From contig CAVCWT010000008.1 of NCBI GenBank assembly GCA_963605745.1, forward strand, positions 17,767-81,766: a DNA stretch of 64,000 bases. Reading direction: 5' to 3'. A program made the translations under genes and the position numbers. Of the stretch, positions 1 to 7,048 are shown one piece after another. Position 1 is the first letter of the stretch. Every line of letters starts with the position of its first letter. Origin of the DNA: CAG-791 sp963605745. Its GTDB lineage: Bacteria; Bacillota; Clostridia; Lachnospirales; Lachnospiraceae. The notes beneath the pieces are model-generated. The model saw nothing but the letters and a program-made list of their open reading frames with translations. It had not been told where the DNA came from and made no database searches.

Positions 1-977
1 TAGGTATTGCTGTCGTAGACCATCGAATCCGCATCCGGTCTCCCGTAATAGAAGCCGGTCGTGAAGCGCCGATAGGTGCATTTGCGGATTTCCTCCCGGT
101 ACCATTCCATATTCGCGAGATACTTGTCCTCACTCTCATAGAAATCATCAATGGCCTTCCGATAGGTTCTGGCCACCGTTGCCACATAGAGTGCCGTTTT
201 CATTCTGCCTTCTATTTTCAGTGAGCTGATTCCCGCCCGGCACAGATCCGGAACATGCTCAATCATGCACAGATCTCTCGAGTTAAAAATAAACGTCCCC
301 CGCTCATTTTCCTCCACCGGCAGATACTCTCCCGGCCTCGACTCTTCCATCACTGCATATTTCCAGCGGCAGGGATGTGTGCAGGCACCGCGATTGGCAT
401 CGCGTCCTGTAAAATAATTGGACAAAAGGCACCTTCCCGAATAGGAAATACACATCGCACCGTGCACGAAGGCTTCTACCTCCAGGTCCTCCGGAATCTC
501 TTCCCGAATCGCCCGAATCTCCGCAAGGCTCAGTTCCCTTGCACAAACAACGCGCTTTGCACCCATTCGATGCCAGAAGCGGAAGGTTCCGGCATTTGTG
601 TTATTCGCCTGCGTGGAAATGTGAATCTCCACATCCGGGCAGTTCTCTCTTGCAAGATCGAACATGCCGGGGTCCGCCACCAGTACCGCATCCGGCCGCA
701 GCTCCTCCAGCTCCCGAAAATATGCTGCAGCTCCTGCAAGGTCTGCATTATGCGCCAGAATATTGGCCGTCACATGGACTCTTGCGCCGTGCGCATGAGC
801 ATATGAGATCCCCTGTGCCATTTCTTCTCTGTTAAAGTTCCTTGCCTTGGCACGCAGTCCATAGGCCTCTCCGCCGATGTAAACCGCATCTGCGCCAAAG
901 TTTACTGCCGTTTTCAGCACCTCCAGGTCCTTTGCAGGACACAAAAGCTCCGGCTTTTTTGTCATTGTATTATTCAT
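1..977 (-). CDS. trhP: Peptidase U32 family protein, TrhP-like tRNA hydroxylation protein (C-terminus cut by window edge)
   Basis: Only the first 325 codons are present because the gene runs off the left edge. The reading starts MNNTMTKKPELLCPAKDLEV at 977, with a CAGGAAAG ribosome site about 11 bases upstream. The family signature is intact near residues 168-185: EAFVHGAMCISYSGRC, followed by a second Cys pair in RGACTHPC. U32 proteins were first called collagenases. In Bacillus subtilis the yrrN and yrrO members (TrhP1/TrhP2) work with TrmR to build 5-methoxyuridine at the tRNA wobble base. The gene lies just downstream of a TrmR homologue on the same strand, as in Bacillus, so tRNA hydroxylation is the best guess. 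A Cys-rich prephenate-dependent hydroxylase of 23S rRNA (RlhA type) is the main alternative. The family call is firm and the substrate is inferred. Confidence 0.85.
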   Translation of the reverse strand, partial: MNNTMTKKPELLCPAKDLEVLKTAVNFGADAVYIGGEAYGLRAKARNFNREEMAQGISYAHAHGARVHVTANILAHNADLAGAAAYFRELEELRPDAVLVADPGMFDLARENCPDVEIHISTQANNTNAGTFRFWHRMGAKRVVCARELSLAEIRAIREEIPEDLEVEAFVHGAMCISYSGRCLLSNYFTGRDANRGACTHPCRWKYAVMEESRPGEYLPVEENERGTFIFNSRDLCMIEHVPDLCRAGISSLKIEGRMKTALYVATVARTYRKAIDDFYESEDKYLANMEWYREEIRKCTYRRFTTGFYYGRPDADSMVYDSNT

Positions 978-999
978 GCTGTTTGTTCTTTCCTGATTT

Positions 1000-1015
1000 G
1001 TATCTGTTTAGCACC
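1000..1015 (-). repeat. Dispersed 16-mer GTATCTGTTTAGCACC
   Basis: Read on the minus strand it is GGTGCTAAACAGATAC, 22 bases before the U32 start codon and in the same orientation as that gene. The same word occurs next to the LysR gene at 53774 and 54749, in variant form at 53614 and 53634, and with three mismatches at 63414 ahead of the adhesin gene. Confidence 0.6.
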
Positions 1016-1045
1016 GGCCGCGCTCATGTTTTCCAAAGGATCATC

Positions 1046-1729
1046 CTACTTCTTAATACTGAGTGCTGCGCCGTCTCCCTCCTGCAGGAGCATCGTGGTC
1101 AGTTCCGGATTTTCCGACAACGCCAGCAGATATTCCCGCATTCGTTTGTGAATGGTGCGGTCTCTTCGCCTTACAGCATACCTTGATTCCAGAACCTCTC
1201 CATCCTTAAAGACATTGTCCGAGACGAGAAGACTTCCTTTTTTCATCAGCCGCAAAACCTCCGGCAGGAAGTGAATATACTGCCCCTTTGCGGCATCCAT
1301 GAAAATAAAATCATAGCTGCCGTCCAGGTCCTTTAAAATCTCGGCTGCATCGCCCTCCAGAAGGTGAATTTTCTCACTGCTGCGCGGCGGATTCCAGCCG
1401 TTTTCACTCTGAATTCTCGCAAAATTTTCTTTTGCCTTTGCAATTCGCTCCGGATCCCGTTCGATCGTGGTCAGCTCCGCTCCTTTGGGCGCATACTGCA
1501 GCATCACGCAGGCCGAAAACCCTGTTGCTGTTCCAACCTCCAGAATCCGCATCGGCTTTTTCATTTCCAGCAGAAAACGAAGGAGGCTCTGCGTCTGCGT
1601 CCGAATAATCGGAATCGCAGCACGCAGCGCCTCTTTTTCCATTTCATTTAGAAATTCTGTATTCTGAGCCGACAAAGACTCCATAAAGGTCAGGATCCGT
1701 TCTTCTGTTTCGGTATCAATTTGCCGCAT
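1046..1729 (-). CDS. trmR: TrmR-like tRNA 5-hydroxyuridine methyltransferase (class I O-methyltransferase)
   Basis: This is a 227-residue SAM-dependent O-methyltransferase of the YrrM/caffeoyl-CoA-O-methyltransferase family. Motif I is RILEVGTATGFSA at residues 61-73, and the metal-binding motif is DFIFMDAAKGQY in the middle of the protein. In B. subtilis TrmR methylates 5-hydroxyuridine at tRNA position 34. The neighbouring U32 gene would supply that hydroxyl group, which supports the same role here. A GTG start at 1768 would add 13 residues. The ATG at 1729 is preferred because a GAGGGG site precedes it and the sequence from MRQIDTETEE matches a normal family start. It overlaps the end of the upstream MltG-like gene by 14 bases, so the two are probably translationally coupled. 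The exact substrate is inferred from gene order. Confidence 0.82.
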   Translation of the reverse strand: MRQIDTETEERILTFMESLSAQNTEFLNEMEKEALRAAIPIIRTQTQSLLRFLLEMKKPMRILEVGTATGFSACVMLQYAPKGAELTTIERDPERIAKAKENFARIQSENGWNPPRSSEKIHLLEGDAAEILKDLDGSYDFIFMDAAKGQYIHFLPEVLRLMKKGSLLVSDNVFKDGEVLESRYAVRRRDRTIHKRMREYLLALSENPELTTMLLQEGDGAALSIKK

Positions 1730-2195
1730 CCGTATCTTGCCCCTCAGCCATTGCCTTAATGATTTCACTCGGTTTCATTTCAGTGGAAAGCGTATAGGTC
1801 CCCGGTTGGATCTTGCCGTGATAGGAGGAAAACCGCTCCTGATACTGGAAAATCTCTCCATCCTCACTGATCAGTCCCGATGCCTGCAGCATATCACCGA
1901 TCTGCTTCACCGACATATCCGAGGTAACCGTAACCTCGATCTTCTGACCGCTACCGCTCGTATCCACTGCCTTCTCATAGAAGATGCTGTAGCCGATCTC
2001 ATACGCTCTGCTCGACATAGAGATGCAGAACATGACCACAACGACGATTAAGACGATCTTTATAATATCCCCAATCCAGTCGATGGTCTCCTGGCCATTT
2101 CTCCGGGTTTGTTCCGGGAAGGTGCTGCTGTACACCTGTCTGACGTCTCTTCCGCCACCGGAATATCTTCTGTTGTCCACTCTCGTTCGATTCAT
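1716..2195 (-). CDS. Short MltG/YceG-like membrane protein without catalytic domain
   Basis: The product has 159 residues: an Arg-rich cytoplasmic start, one membrane helix at about residues 41-61 (IGDIIKIVLIVVVVMFCISM), and an outer part of about 95 residues. The segment VTSDMSVKQIGDMLQASGLI and the following Y/G/T-rich stretch resemble the LysM-like N-terminal part of MltG, the endolytic murein transglycosylase that ends new glycan strands. Full MltG is over 300 residues and ends in a catalytic domain, which is absent here. The reading frame stops cleanly and the next gene follows, so this looks like a deliberate short form, not decay. The ATG lies 4 bases after the ribonuclease J stop. It may bind peptidoglycan or a full-length MltG elsewhere; no function is shown. 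Confidence 0.65.
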   Translation of the reverse strand: MNRTRVDNRRYSGGGRDVRQVYSSTFPEQTRRNGQETIDWIGDIIKIVLIVVVVMFCISMSSRAYEIGYSIFYEKAVDTSGSGQKIEVTVTSDMSVKQIGDMLQASGLISEDGEIFQYQERFSSYHGKIQPGTYTLSTEMKPSEIIKAMAEGQDTDAAN

Positions 2196-2199
2196 TTTC

Positions 2200-3894
2200 T
2201 CAGATTTCCATCAGCATTGGCAGGATCATGGGACGGCGTTTTGTTTTCTTCCAGAAGAAATCGCTCAGCGAGGAGCGCACGCTGGTTTTCAATCTCGCCG
2301 CATCGCAGTTACCCTGATCCAGGCAATCTCCCAGTGCATGCTCTGCCACTTCAATGGCCTCCTTCATCAAGGAGTCGGCTTCCTTCATATAGACAAAGCC
2401 GCGGCTTTCGATCTCCGGACCTGCCGCCAGATAATCGGTCCCACGCTCAATTGCAAACGTTACGATAACAATTCCGTCCTCCGCCAGATGCTGTCTGTCA
2501 CGCAAAACCGTGTTGCCGACATCACCGACGCCCAGGCCGTCTACCAGAATGGCTCCGACAGCTACCGATCCTGTCACCTCTGCAACGTCCTTATTCAGTT
2601 CCAGTACATTGCCGGAATGAAGGATGAAAATATTGTCCTTATCAATTCCCAATGACGCCGCCACCTTGGACTGTGCAATCAGGTGCCGATATTCACCATG
2701 CACCGGAATCGCATACTGCGGCTGAACCAGCGAGTAAATGAGCTTGAGCTCCTCCTGGCACGGGTGCCCGGATACGTGCACATCCTGAAAAATAACGTCT
2801 GCCCCCTTCATCAGAAGCTTATTGATCACATTCGTGACCGATTTCTCATTTCCAGGAATCGGATGTGACGAGAAGATAATCGTATCTCCAGGTCCCACCT
2901 TGACCTTGCGGTGCTGATCTTCTGCCATTCTGGTCAGTGCAGCCATACTCTCGCCCTGAGACCCGGTCGTGATGATCGTTGTTTTGGCCGGAGGATAGTT
3001 TTTGAGCTCCTCCTCTTCGATCAGTGTGTTCTTGGGAATATTCAGGCATCCCAGCTCGCTGGCAGCAGCAATGATATTTACCATGCTGCGGCCTTCCACG
3101 GCAACTTTTCGTCCGTATTTGTGAGAGGAGTTGATGATCTGCTGAACGCGGTCCACATTCGAAGCGAAGGTTGCCACGATGATTCGGGTATCCCTGTGCT
3201 CTGCAAAAATACGATCGATCGTAACACCAACCGTCTTCTCGGACTGGGTGTAACCCGGCCGCTCTGCATTGGTCGAATCGCACATCAGCGCCAGAACGCC
3301 GTTCTTGCCCAGCTCTGCAAATCGCTGTAGATCAATGGCATCCCCGTATACCGGTGTGTAATCCACCTTGAAATCTCCGGTATGTACAACAACGCCGGCC
3401 GGAGAGGAAATGGCAAGTGCAGCAGCATCCACAATGCTGTGGTTCGTCTTGATGAATTCTACCCGAAAACGCCCCAGATTGATCGTCTGACCAAAGGAAA
3501 CTACGACACGCTTTGTGGTGTCCATCATCTTGTGCTCCGTGAGTTTGTTCTCAATCAGGGCAATGGTCAATCTGGTTCCGTATACCGGAACATTTACTCT
3601 CTTTAAGACATAAGGCAGCGCACCGATGTGGTCCTCGTGACCGTGGGTAATGACAAAGCCTTTCACCTTCTCGATATTCTCCTCGAGATAGGATACATCC
3701 GGAATGACACTGTCGATTCCCAGCATGTCATCCTCCGGAAATGCCAGTCCGCAGTCCACCACAATAATACTGTCTTCATACTCGAAGGCAGTAATATTCA
3801 TTCCGATCTGCTCCAGTCCTCCCAGTGGTATAATCTTCAGTCTGGGTCCGGTTACCTTTGCTTTTTTCTTATTCTGTTTCTTTTTTTCCGCCAA
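2200..3894 (-). CDS. rnj: Ribonuclease J
   Basis: This 564-residue metallo-beta-lactamase/beta-CASP enzyme is of normal length for bacterial RNase J, which has 5'-to-3' exonuclease and endonuclease activity in mRNA decay and rRNA maturation. The zinc motif THGHEDH lies at residues 83-89. Further signs are HTGDFKVD, MCDSTNAERPGYT and the beta-CASP region SSHPIPGNE. The C-terminal domain carries the usual ESRGFVY segment. The start is a TTG at 3894 with GGAAAG upstream; no ATG occurs before residue 32, which would be too late. It overlaps the ruvX stop by 26 bases. The Lys-rich first 14 residues are the least certain part. Confidence 0.95.
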   Translation of the reverse strand: MAEKKKQNKKKAKVTGPRLKIIPLGGLEQIGMNITAFEYEDSIIVVDCGLAFPEDDMLGIDSVIPDVSYLEENIEKVKGFVITHGHEDHIGALPYVLKRVNVPVYGTRLTIALIENKLTEHKMMDTTKRVVVSFGQTINLGRFRVEFIKTNHSIVDAAALAISSPAGVVVHTGDFKVDYTPVYGDAIDLQRFAELGKNGVLALMCDSTNAERPGYTQSEKTVGVTIDRIFAEHRDTRIIVATFASNVDRVQQIINSSHKYGRKVAVEGRSMVNIIAAASELGCLNIPKNTLIEEEELKNYPPAKTTIITTGSQGESMAALTRMAEDQHRKVKVGPGDTIIFSSHPIPGNEKSVTNVINKLLMKGADVIFQDVHVSGHPCQEELKLIYSLVQPQYAIPVHGEYRHLIAQSKVAASLGIDKDNIFILHSGNVLELNKDVAEVTGSVAVGAILVDGLGVGDVGNTVLRDRQHLAEDGIVIVTFAIERGTDYLAAGPEIESRGFVYMKEADSLMKEAIEVAEHALGDCLDQGNCDAARLKTSVRSSLSDFFWKKTKRRPMILPMLMEI

Positions 3895-4327
3895 TTTGTA
3901 CCAGTTCTTTCCTATGGTTCTCCATATATTCTTGAAGAATCACACTGGCCGCAATCTGATCAAGATACTGTTTGCGGTGCTGTGGCGGGATCTCCATTTT
4001 AGCGAGCATTTCATCCGCTTCCACCGTTGTCAGCCTCTCATCGGACATAACTACCGGCACAGAGGTACGGCGTTCCAGGCGGTCTTTGAACGCAAGTGCC
4101 GCCTCGGCACGCTCCCCTATGCTGTCGTCCATGTTCAGCGGCAGCCCCAAAACGATGAGCGCAACGTCGTACTCGAGGATCAGCTCCTCAATTCGGACAA
4201 GGGTTTTACGAATCTTCCCTTCTCTGTCACGCCATATCGTTTCCTTAGGCTGTGCTGTCATCATCAGTTCGTCAGACAGTGCAACTCCTACTGTTTTAGA
4301 GCCATAATCAAGACCCATCACTCTCAT
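3869..4327 (-). CDS. ruvX: RuvX/YqgF family pre-16S rRNA nuclease or Holliday-junction resolvase homologue
   Basis: The product has 152 residues, the usual size for the family. It has an RNase H-like fold signature: the opening MRVMGLDYGSKTVGVALSDE with the first catalytic Asp at residue 7, the central IVLGLPLNMDDSIGE, and MSDERLTTVEAD near residue 110. In E. coli YqgF is needed for 16S rRNA 5'-end maturation. The Holliday-junction role is proposed from Mycobacterium. It lies 11 bases after ireB and overlaps rnj, and the ireB-ruvX pairing is conserved across Bacillota. The pairing with an RNase gene fits an rRNA-processing role. Confidence 0.93.
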   Translation of the reverse strand: MRVMGLDYGSKTVGVALSDELMMTAQPKETIWRDREGKIRKTLVRIEELILEYDVALIVLGLPLNMDDSIGERAEAALAFKDRLERRTSVPVVMSDERLTTVEADEMLAKMEIPPQHRKQYLDQIAASVILQEYMENHRKELVQIGGKKETE

Positions 4328-4338
4328 CGCAGGCCGCC

Positions 4339-4701
4339 TTACGCTTCCTCATTCCAGTGATTGTTCTCGATATAGGACTCCAGGATCTCTTCTACCAGTT
4401 CATCACGCTCTACCTTCATGATCAGACTTCTGGCCCCCATGTAGTTGGTGATGTACGTAGGATCGCCGGACATAATATATCCGACAATCTGGTTCACCGG
4501 GTCATATCCCTTTTTGGTCAATGCCTCGTATACAATCGACAGTACCTTGTGCGTTCCGCTCTCCTGATCCGGTCTCACCTTGAAATACTGTGTGTTGCTC
4601 AAATCATCTTCGCTGTATCTTTTCATTCTGATCTCCATATTCAGTATCTGCATCGCAGGCGGTGACTGCTCTGCGATATCGATCTCGTCCTGCTCTGCCA
4701 T
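4339..4701 (-). CDS. ireB: IreB family regulatory phosphoprotein (DUF965)
   Basis: The product has 120 residues. The core from about residue 45 on, GYDPVNQIVGYIMSGDPTYI followed by ARSLIMKVERDELVEEILESY, is the IreB family. Enterococcus IreB is phosphorylated by the Ser/Thr kinase IreK and modulates cephalosporin resistance. Most homologues are 80-90 residues long. This one carries about 30 extra N-terminal residues (MAEQDEIDIAEQSPPAMQIL). The ATG at 4701 has a GGGGGA site 8 bases upstream, which supports the longer form, although internal starts at MQIL or MEIR would give the normal length. It is followed by ruvX in the conserved order. Confidence 0.88.
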   Translation of the reverse strand: MAEQDEIDIAEQSPPAMQILNMEIRMKRYSEDDLSNTQYFKVRPDQESGTHKVLSIVYEALTKKGYDPVNQIVGYIMSGDPTYITNYMGARSLIMKVERDELVEEILESYIENNHWNEEA

Positions 4702-4910
4702 TCACAGATCCCCCACCGCGTGGTTCTGACAAGACATTCTGTCTCCAGTCTTCCGGCAGGCATATGAACAGCAAACCATTTGCAGCCTCCCGGAATCGAA
4801 CCGCTCGGCCCTGTGCATTAGTATTCACATCATACTCTTTTTCTGTCATTCTGCCAACACCGCAATTCAGGCGGCACAAGCTAAGAGGCGCATGTGGATT
4901 ACTGCACCCG

Positions 4911-4972
4911 CGGCTGCCAGAGGCGAGTCCCTGCGGAGATGTCCGCTGCGGGGATGCCCCTTGGCAGCTGTG
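4911..4972. repeat. Intergenic stem-loop sharing a core with the 46 kb inverted repeat
   Basis: The 279-base gap between mtaB and ireB contains an imperfect inverted repeat: GGCTGCCA pairs with TGGCAGC, and GCGGA and TCCGC pair inside it. The inner word GGAGATGTCCGCTGCGGGGA recurs, inverted and with one mismatch, at about 46162-46183. Nothing else recognisable is in this gap; a 91-codon open frame here has no convincing ribosome site. Confidence 0.55.
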
Positions 4973-4980
4973 TGAGCGGA

Positions 4981-6300
4981 TTACTCCTCCATGCGCAGAT
5001 ACCTTCCGTCTGCGGTGATTTCCCGCATGGTTCCTCTGACAAGCTCGCCCGGCCTATGGCCTTCTGCCGGAACCAGTACCTCCACGTAGCGCATCGTATG
5101 TCCGGTGTAATAGGCTCTTTCGTCTATGACAATCGCCTCCTCCAGAAGAATTTCTTCCTGTTCTCCCAGAAAGCTCTCCCGATAGCGTCTCGCATCATCT
5201 TTTGTCAGCTCCAGCAATACATCGCTGCGCATCGACTTTTGCTGATCGCTGCACTGGTTCGGCATTTTCTCTGCCACCGTACCTTTTCGTACGGAATATT
5301 TGAACACATGGATTTCATAAAAGCGAACTGTCTCCAGATAGCTCCTGGTGATTTCGAATTCCTCTTTGGTTTCTCCGGGGAAGCCCACAATCACATCGGT
5401 TGTGATGGCTGGGCGGTCGTAATATTTGCGCAGAAGGTCGACTCCCTGCCGGTATTCCTCTGCGGTATAATGTCGGTTCATGCGTTTTAGTGTTGCGTCA
5501 CACCCGCTTTGCAGGGACAGATGAAAATGCGGACACACCTTCGTGAGGCGGCTAATGCCTGCCGCAAATTCCTCGGTAATAATCCTTGGCTCCAGAGACC
5601 CCAGCCGGATCCTTCGGATTCCGGACAGCAGTTGAATCCTCGTAAGGAGCCGGAGCAGTTCCTTTCCCGGCTCCAGACCCTTTTCCCTGCCGTAGGAGCT
5701 GATATGAATTCCTGTCAGGACCACTTCCTTGACGCCTTCTGCGGCAAGTCCCCGAATTTCCTCCAGGATCTCTTCCGGATCTCTCGAGCGGATTCTGCCT
5801 CTTGCATAGGGAATGATGCAGTAGGTACAGAACTGATTGCACCCGTCCTGAATCTTGATATCCGCTCTGGTTCTTCCCGGAACATTCAACTGCATGGATT
5901 CAAAATCAGGATGATCCGTGAGATTCGCCCTGGTTTCCTCCTGCGTCATACGGCCTTCCAGATAGTCCTGCAGAATTTCTCCGATGCTGCCTTTTCGGTT
6001 GTTGCCGATGCAAAGGTCAACAAGAGGATCCTCTTCGAGCTTTTCCCTGTCCGTTTCCACGTAGCAGCCAACGGCAACAACCACTGCATTCGGATTGGTA
6101 TGTTTGGCCCGGTGCAGCATCTGACGGCTCTTTCTGTCTGCAATATTGGTCACACTGCAGGTGTTCACCAGATAGATATCTGCCGGCTCTTCGAAGGAAA
6201 CCATTTCATAGCCGGCCTCTTTTAATTGCTGCACCATCACGTCCAGCTCATAGCTGTTAACCTTGCAGCCCAGATTATGAACCGCGGCTTTTTTCACCAT
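4981..6300 (-). CDS. mtaB: tRNA (N6-threonylcarbamoyladenosine-37 C2)-methylthiotransferase
   Basis: The product is a 439-residue radical-SAM methylthiotransferase that converts t6A37 to ms2t6A37 in tRNAs reading ANN codons. The auxiliary 4Fe-4S cluster cysteines are at residues 12 (LGCKVNSYE, typical of MtaB as opposed to MiaB), 48 (NTCSV) and 79 (VGCYVE). The radical-SAM triad CxxxCxxC is at 154, 158 and 161 (GCNQFCTYCIIPYARG). A C-terminal TRAM-like region follows about residue 375. The length matches the family. The start at 6300 has a GAGG site. It is transcribed toward ireB and may head that operon, although a 279-base gap with a stem-loop lies between them. Confidence 0.95.
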   Translation of the reverse strand: MVKKAAVHNLGCKVNSYELDVMVQQLKEAGYEMVSFEEPADIYLVNTCSVTNIADRKSRQMLHRAKHTNPNAVVVAVGCYVETDREKLEEDPLVDLCIGNNRKGSIGEILQDYLEGRMTQEETRANLTDHPDFESMQLNVPGRTRADIKIQDGCNQFCTYCIIPYARGRIRSRDPEEILEEIRGLAAEGVKEVVLTGIHISSYGREKGLEPGKELLRLLTRIQLLSGIRRIRLGSLEPRIITEEFAAGISRLTKVCPHFHLSLQSGCDATLKRMNRHYTAEEYRQGVDLLRKYYDRPAITTDVIVGFPGETKEEFEITRSYLETVRFYEIHVFKYSVRKGTVAEKMPNQCSDQQKSMRSDVLLELTKDDARRYRESFLGEQEEILLEEAIVIDERAYYTGHTMRYVEVLVPAEGHRPGELVRGTMREITADGRYLRMEE

Positions 6301-6318
6301 CTCTTAACCTCGTTCTGA

Positions 6319-6347
6319 TTGACTTTTATCCATCAGATTATTACTAT
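6319..6347 (+). promoter_or_regulatory. Candidate promoter of the HPr-like gene with a long leader
   Basis: TTGACT and TACTAT are separated by exactly 17 bases on the plus strand. Transcription from here would give a leader of about 240 bases before the gene at 6593. The leader holds a hairpin at about 6362-6407 (arms GTTTCAAC and GTTGAAAC) and a partial copy of the 58-bp dispersed element at about 6416-6452. Confidence 0.5.
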
Positions 6348-6592
6348 AAAAGCATCTGCTGTTTCAACTGCGAATGTGTCTGCAGTACGGCCGATTCGTG
6401 TTGAAACGGGAAGGTACTAGCAGATACGCAGGATCATTTTTACATCATGCGCACTTACAGCAGGGTTTCTTTTCGATCAGATCTTCCATTGTTTTACACC
6501 AATGTCTCACTCAAAGACAGTAATACAGGCGACGGATCAGCGCTTCAAAGGTTCTTCTGCTGAAGACACAATAAAAAAGGAGGTCTCTTAAA

Positions 6593-6826
6593 ATGAAGAC
6601 TGTAAAGATTTCTCTGAATTCCATCGACAAGGTAAAGTCCTTTGTAAATGATATTACAAAGTTCGATTATGACTTTGATCTCGTTTCCGGGCGCTACGTC
6701 ATTGATGCAAAATCCATCATGGGTATTTTCTCTCTGGATCTGTCCAAACCAATCGATCTGAACATCCATGCAGAGGACAATGTAGATCAGATTCTCACAG
6801 TTCTGAAGCCTTACATCATTGAGTGA
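6593..6826 (+). CDS. HPr-like protein lacking the phosphorylatable His15
   Basis: This 77-residue protein has the HPr fold signature at the regulatory site, KSIMGIFSLDLSKPIDLNI, which carries Ser46 and the helix that HprK recognises. The segment that in true HPr reads GxHARP around His15 is replaced by SLNSIDKVKSFVND, so no phosphate can be received from enzyme I. This resembles Crh, the B. subtilis paralogue that only works through Ser46 with CcpA. The gene stands alone with a perfect AAGGAGG site 9-10 bases before ATG, its own likely promoter and a strong terminator. A role as a second Ser46-type catabolite co-regulator is inferred; it could also be a distant domain with another partner. 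Confidence 0.8.
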   Translation: MKTVKISLNSIDKVKSFVNDITKFDYDFDLVSGRYVIDAKSIMGIFSLDLSKPIDLNIHAEDNVDQILTVLKPYIIE

Positions 6827-6864
6827 GCCTGCGCTGCAGCGATCACGCATCACAGAACATTTTG

Positions 6865-6900
6865 AAAGGGCGGGTTCCCGAAAGGGTCCCCGCCCTTTTT
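6865..6900 (+). terminator. Rho-independent terminator of the HPr-like gene
   Basis: AAAGGGCGGG pairs with CCCGCCCTTT across a 13-base loop and is followed by a run of T. It begins 38 bases after the stop codon. Confidence 0.9.
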
Positions 6901-6913
6901 GTTTTCTTCTTTT

Positions 6914-7048
6914 CGGCATCGGCCATTTTCGAGTATCCACGAGGAGAAATTCGCGCATGCGATTTCTCCGATGTGCGGAGTGTATTGCCGACACCGTCGG
7001 CAATCACTCCAAGATAGGCGAAAACGGCATCGGCCGTTTTCGAGTATC
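6914..7048. repeat. Two-hairpin dispersed element, copy A, with flanking 24-bp direct repeats
   Basis: Hairpin 1 (6944-6968) pairs GAGAAA with TTTCTC and TCGC with GCGA around a GCAT loop, with one unpaired T on the left arm. Hairpin 2 (6977-7010) pairs GGAGTG with CACTCC and ATTGCCGAC with GTCGGCAAT, again with one extra T on the left arm. A 24-bp word starting CGGCATCGGCC flanks the pair at 6914-6937 and 7025-7048 with one mismatch. The second copy reaches the thiI stop codon and forms an AAAACGGC/GCCGTTTT stem that may stop thiI transcription. Related copies lie at 27.2-27.4, 53.5 and 63.9 kb. Confidence 0.8.

Noticed and set aside
4604..4879. Possible 91-codon gene upstream of ireB
   Set aside because: No convincing ribosome site, it overlaps the ireB start in another frame, and the internal ATG at 4849 is no better. 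It could be real but is not supported.
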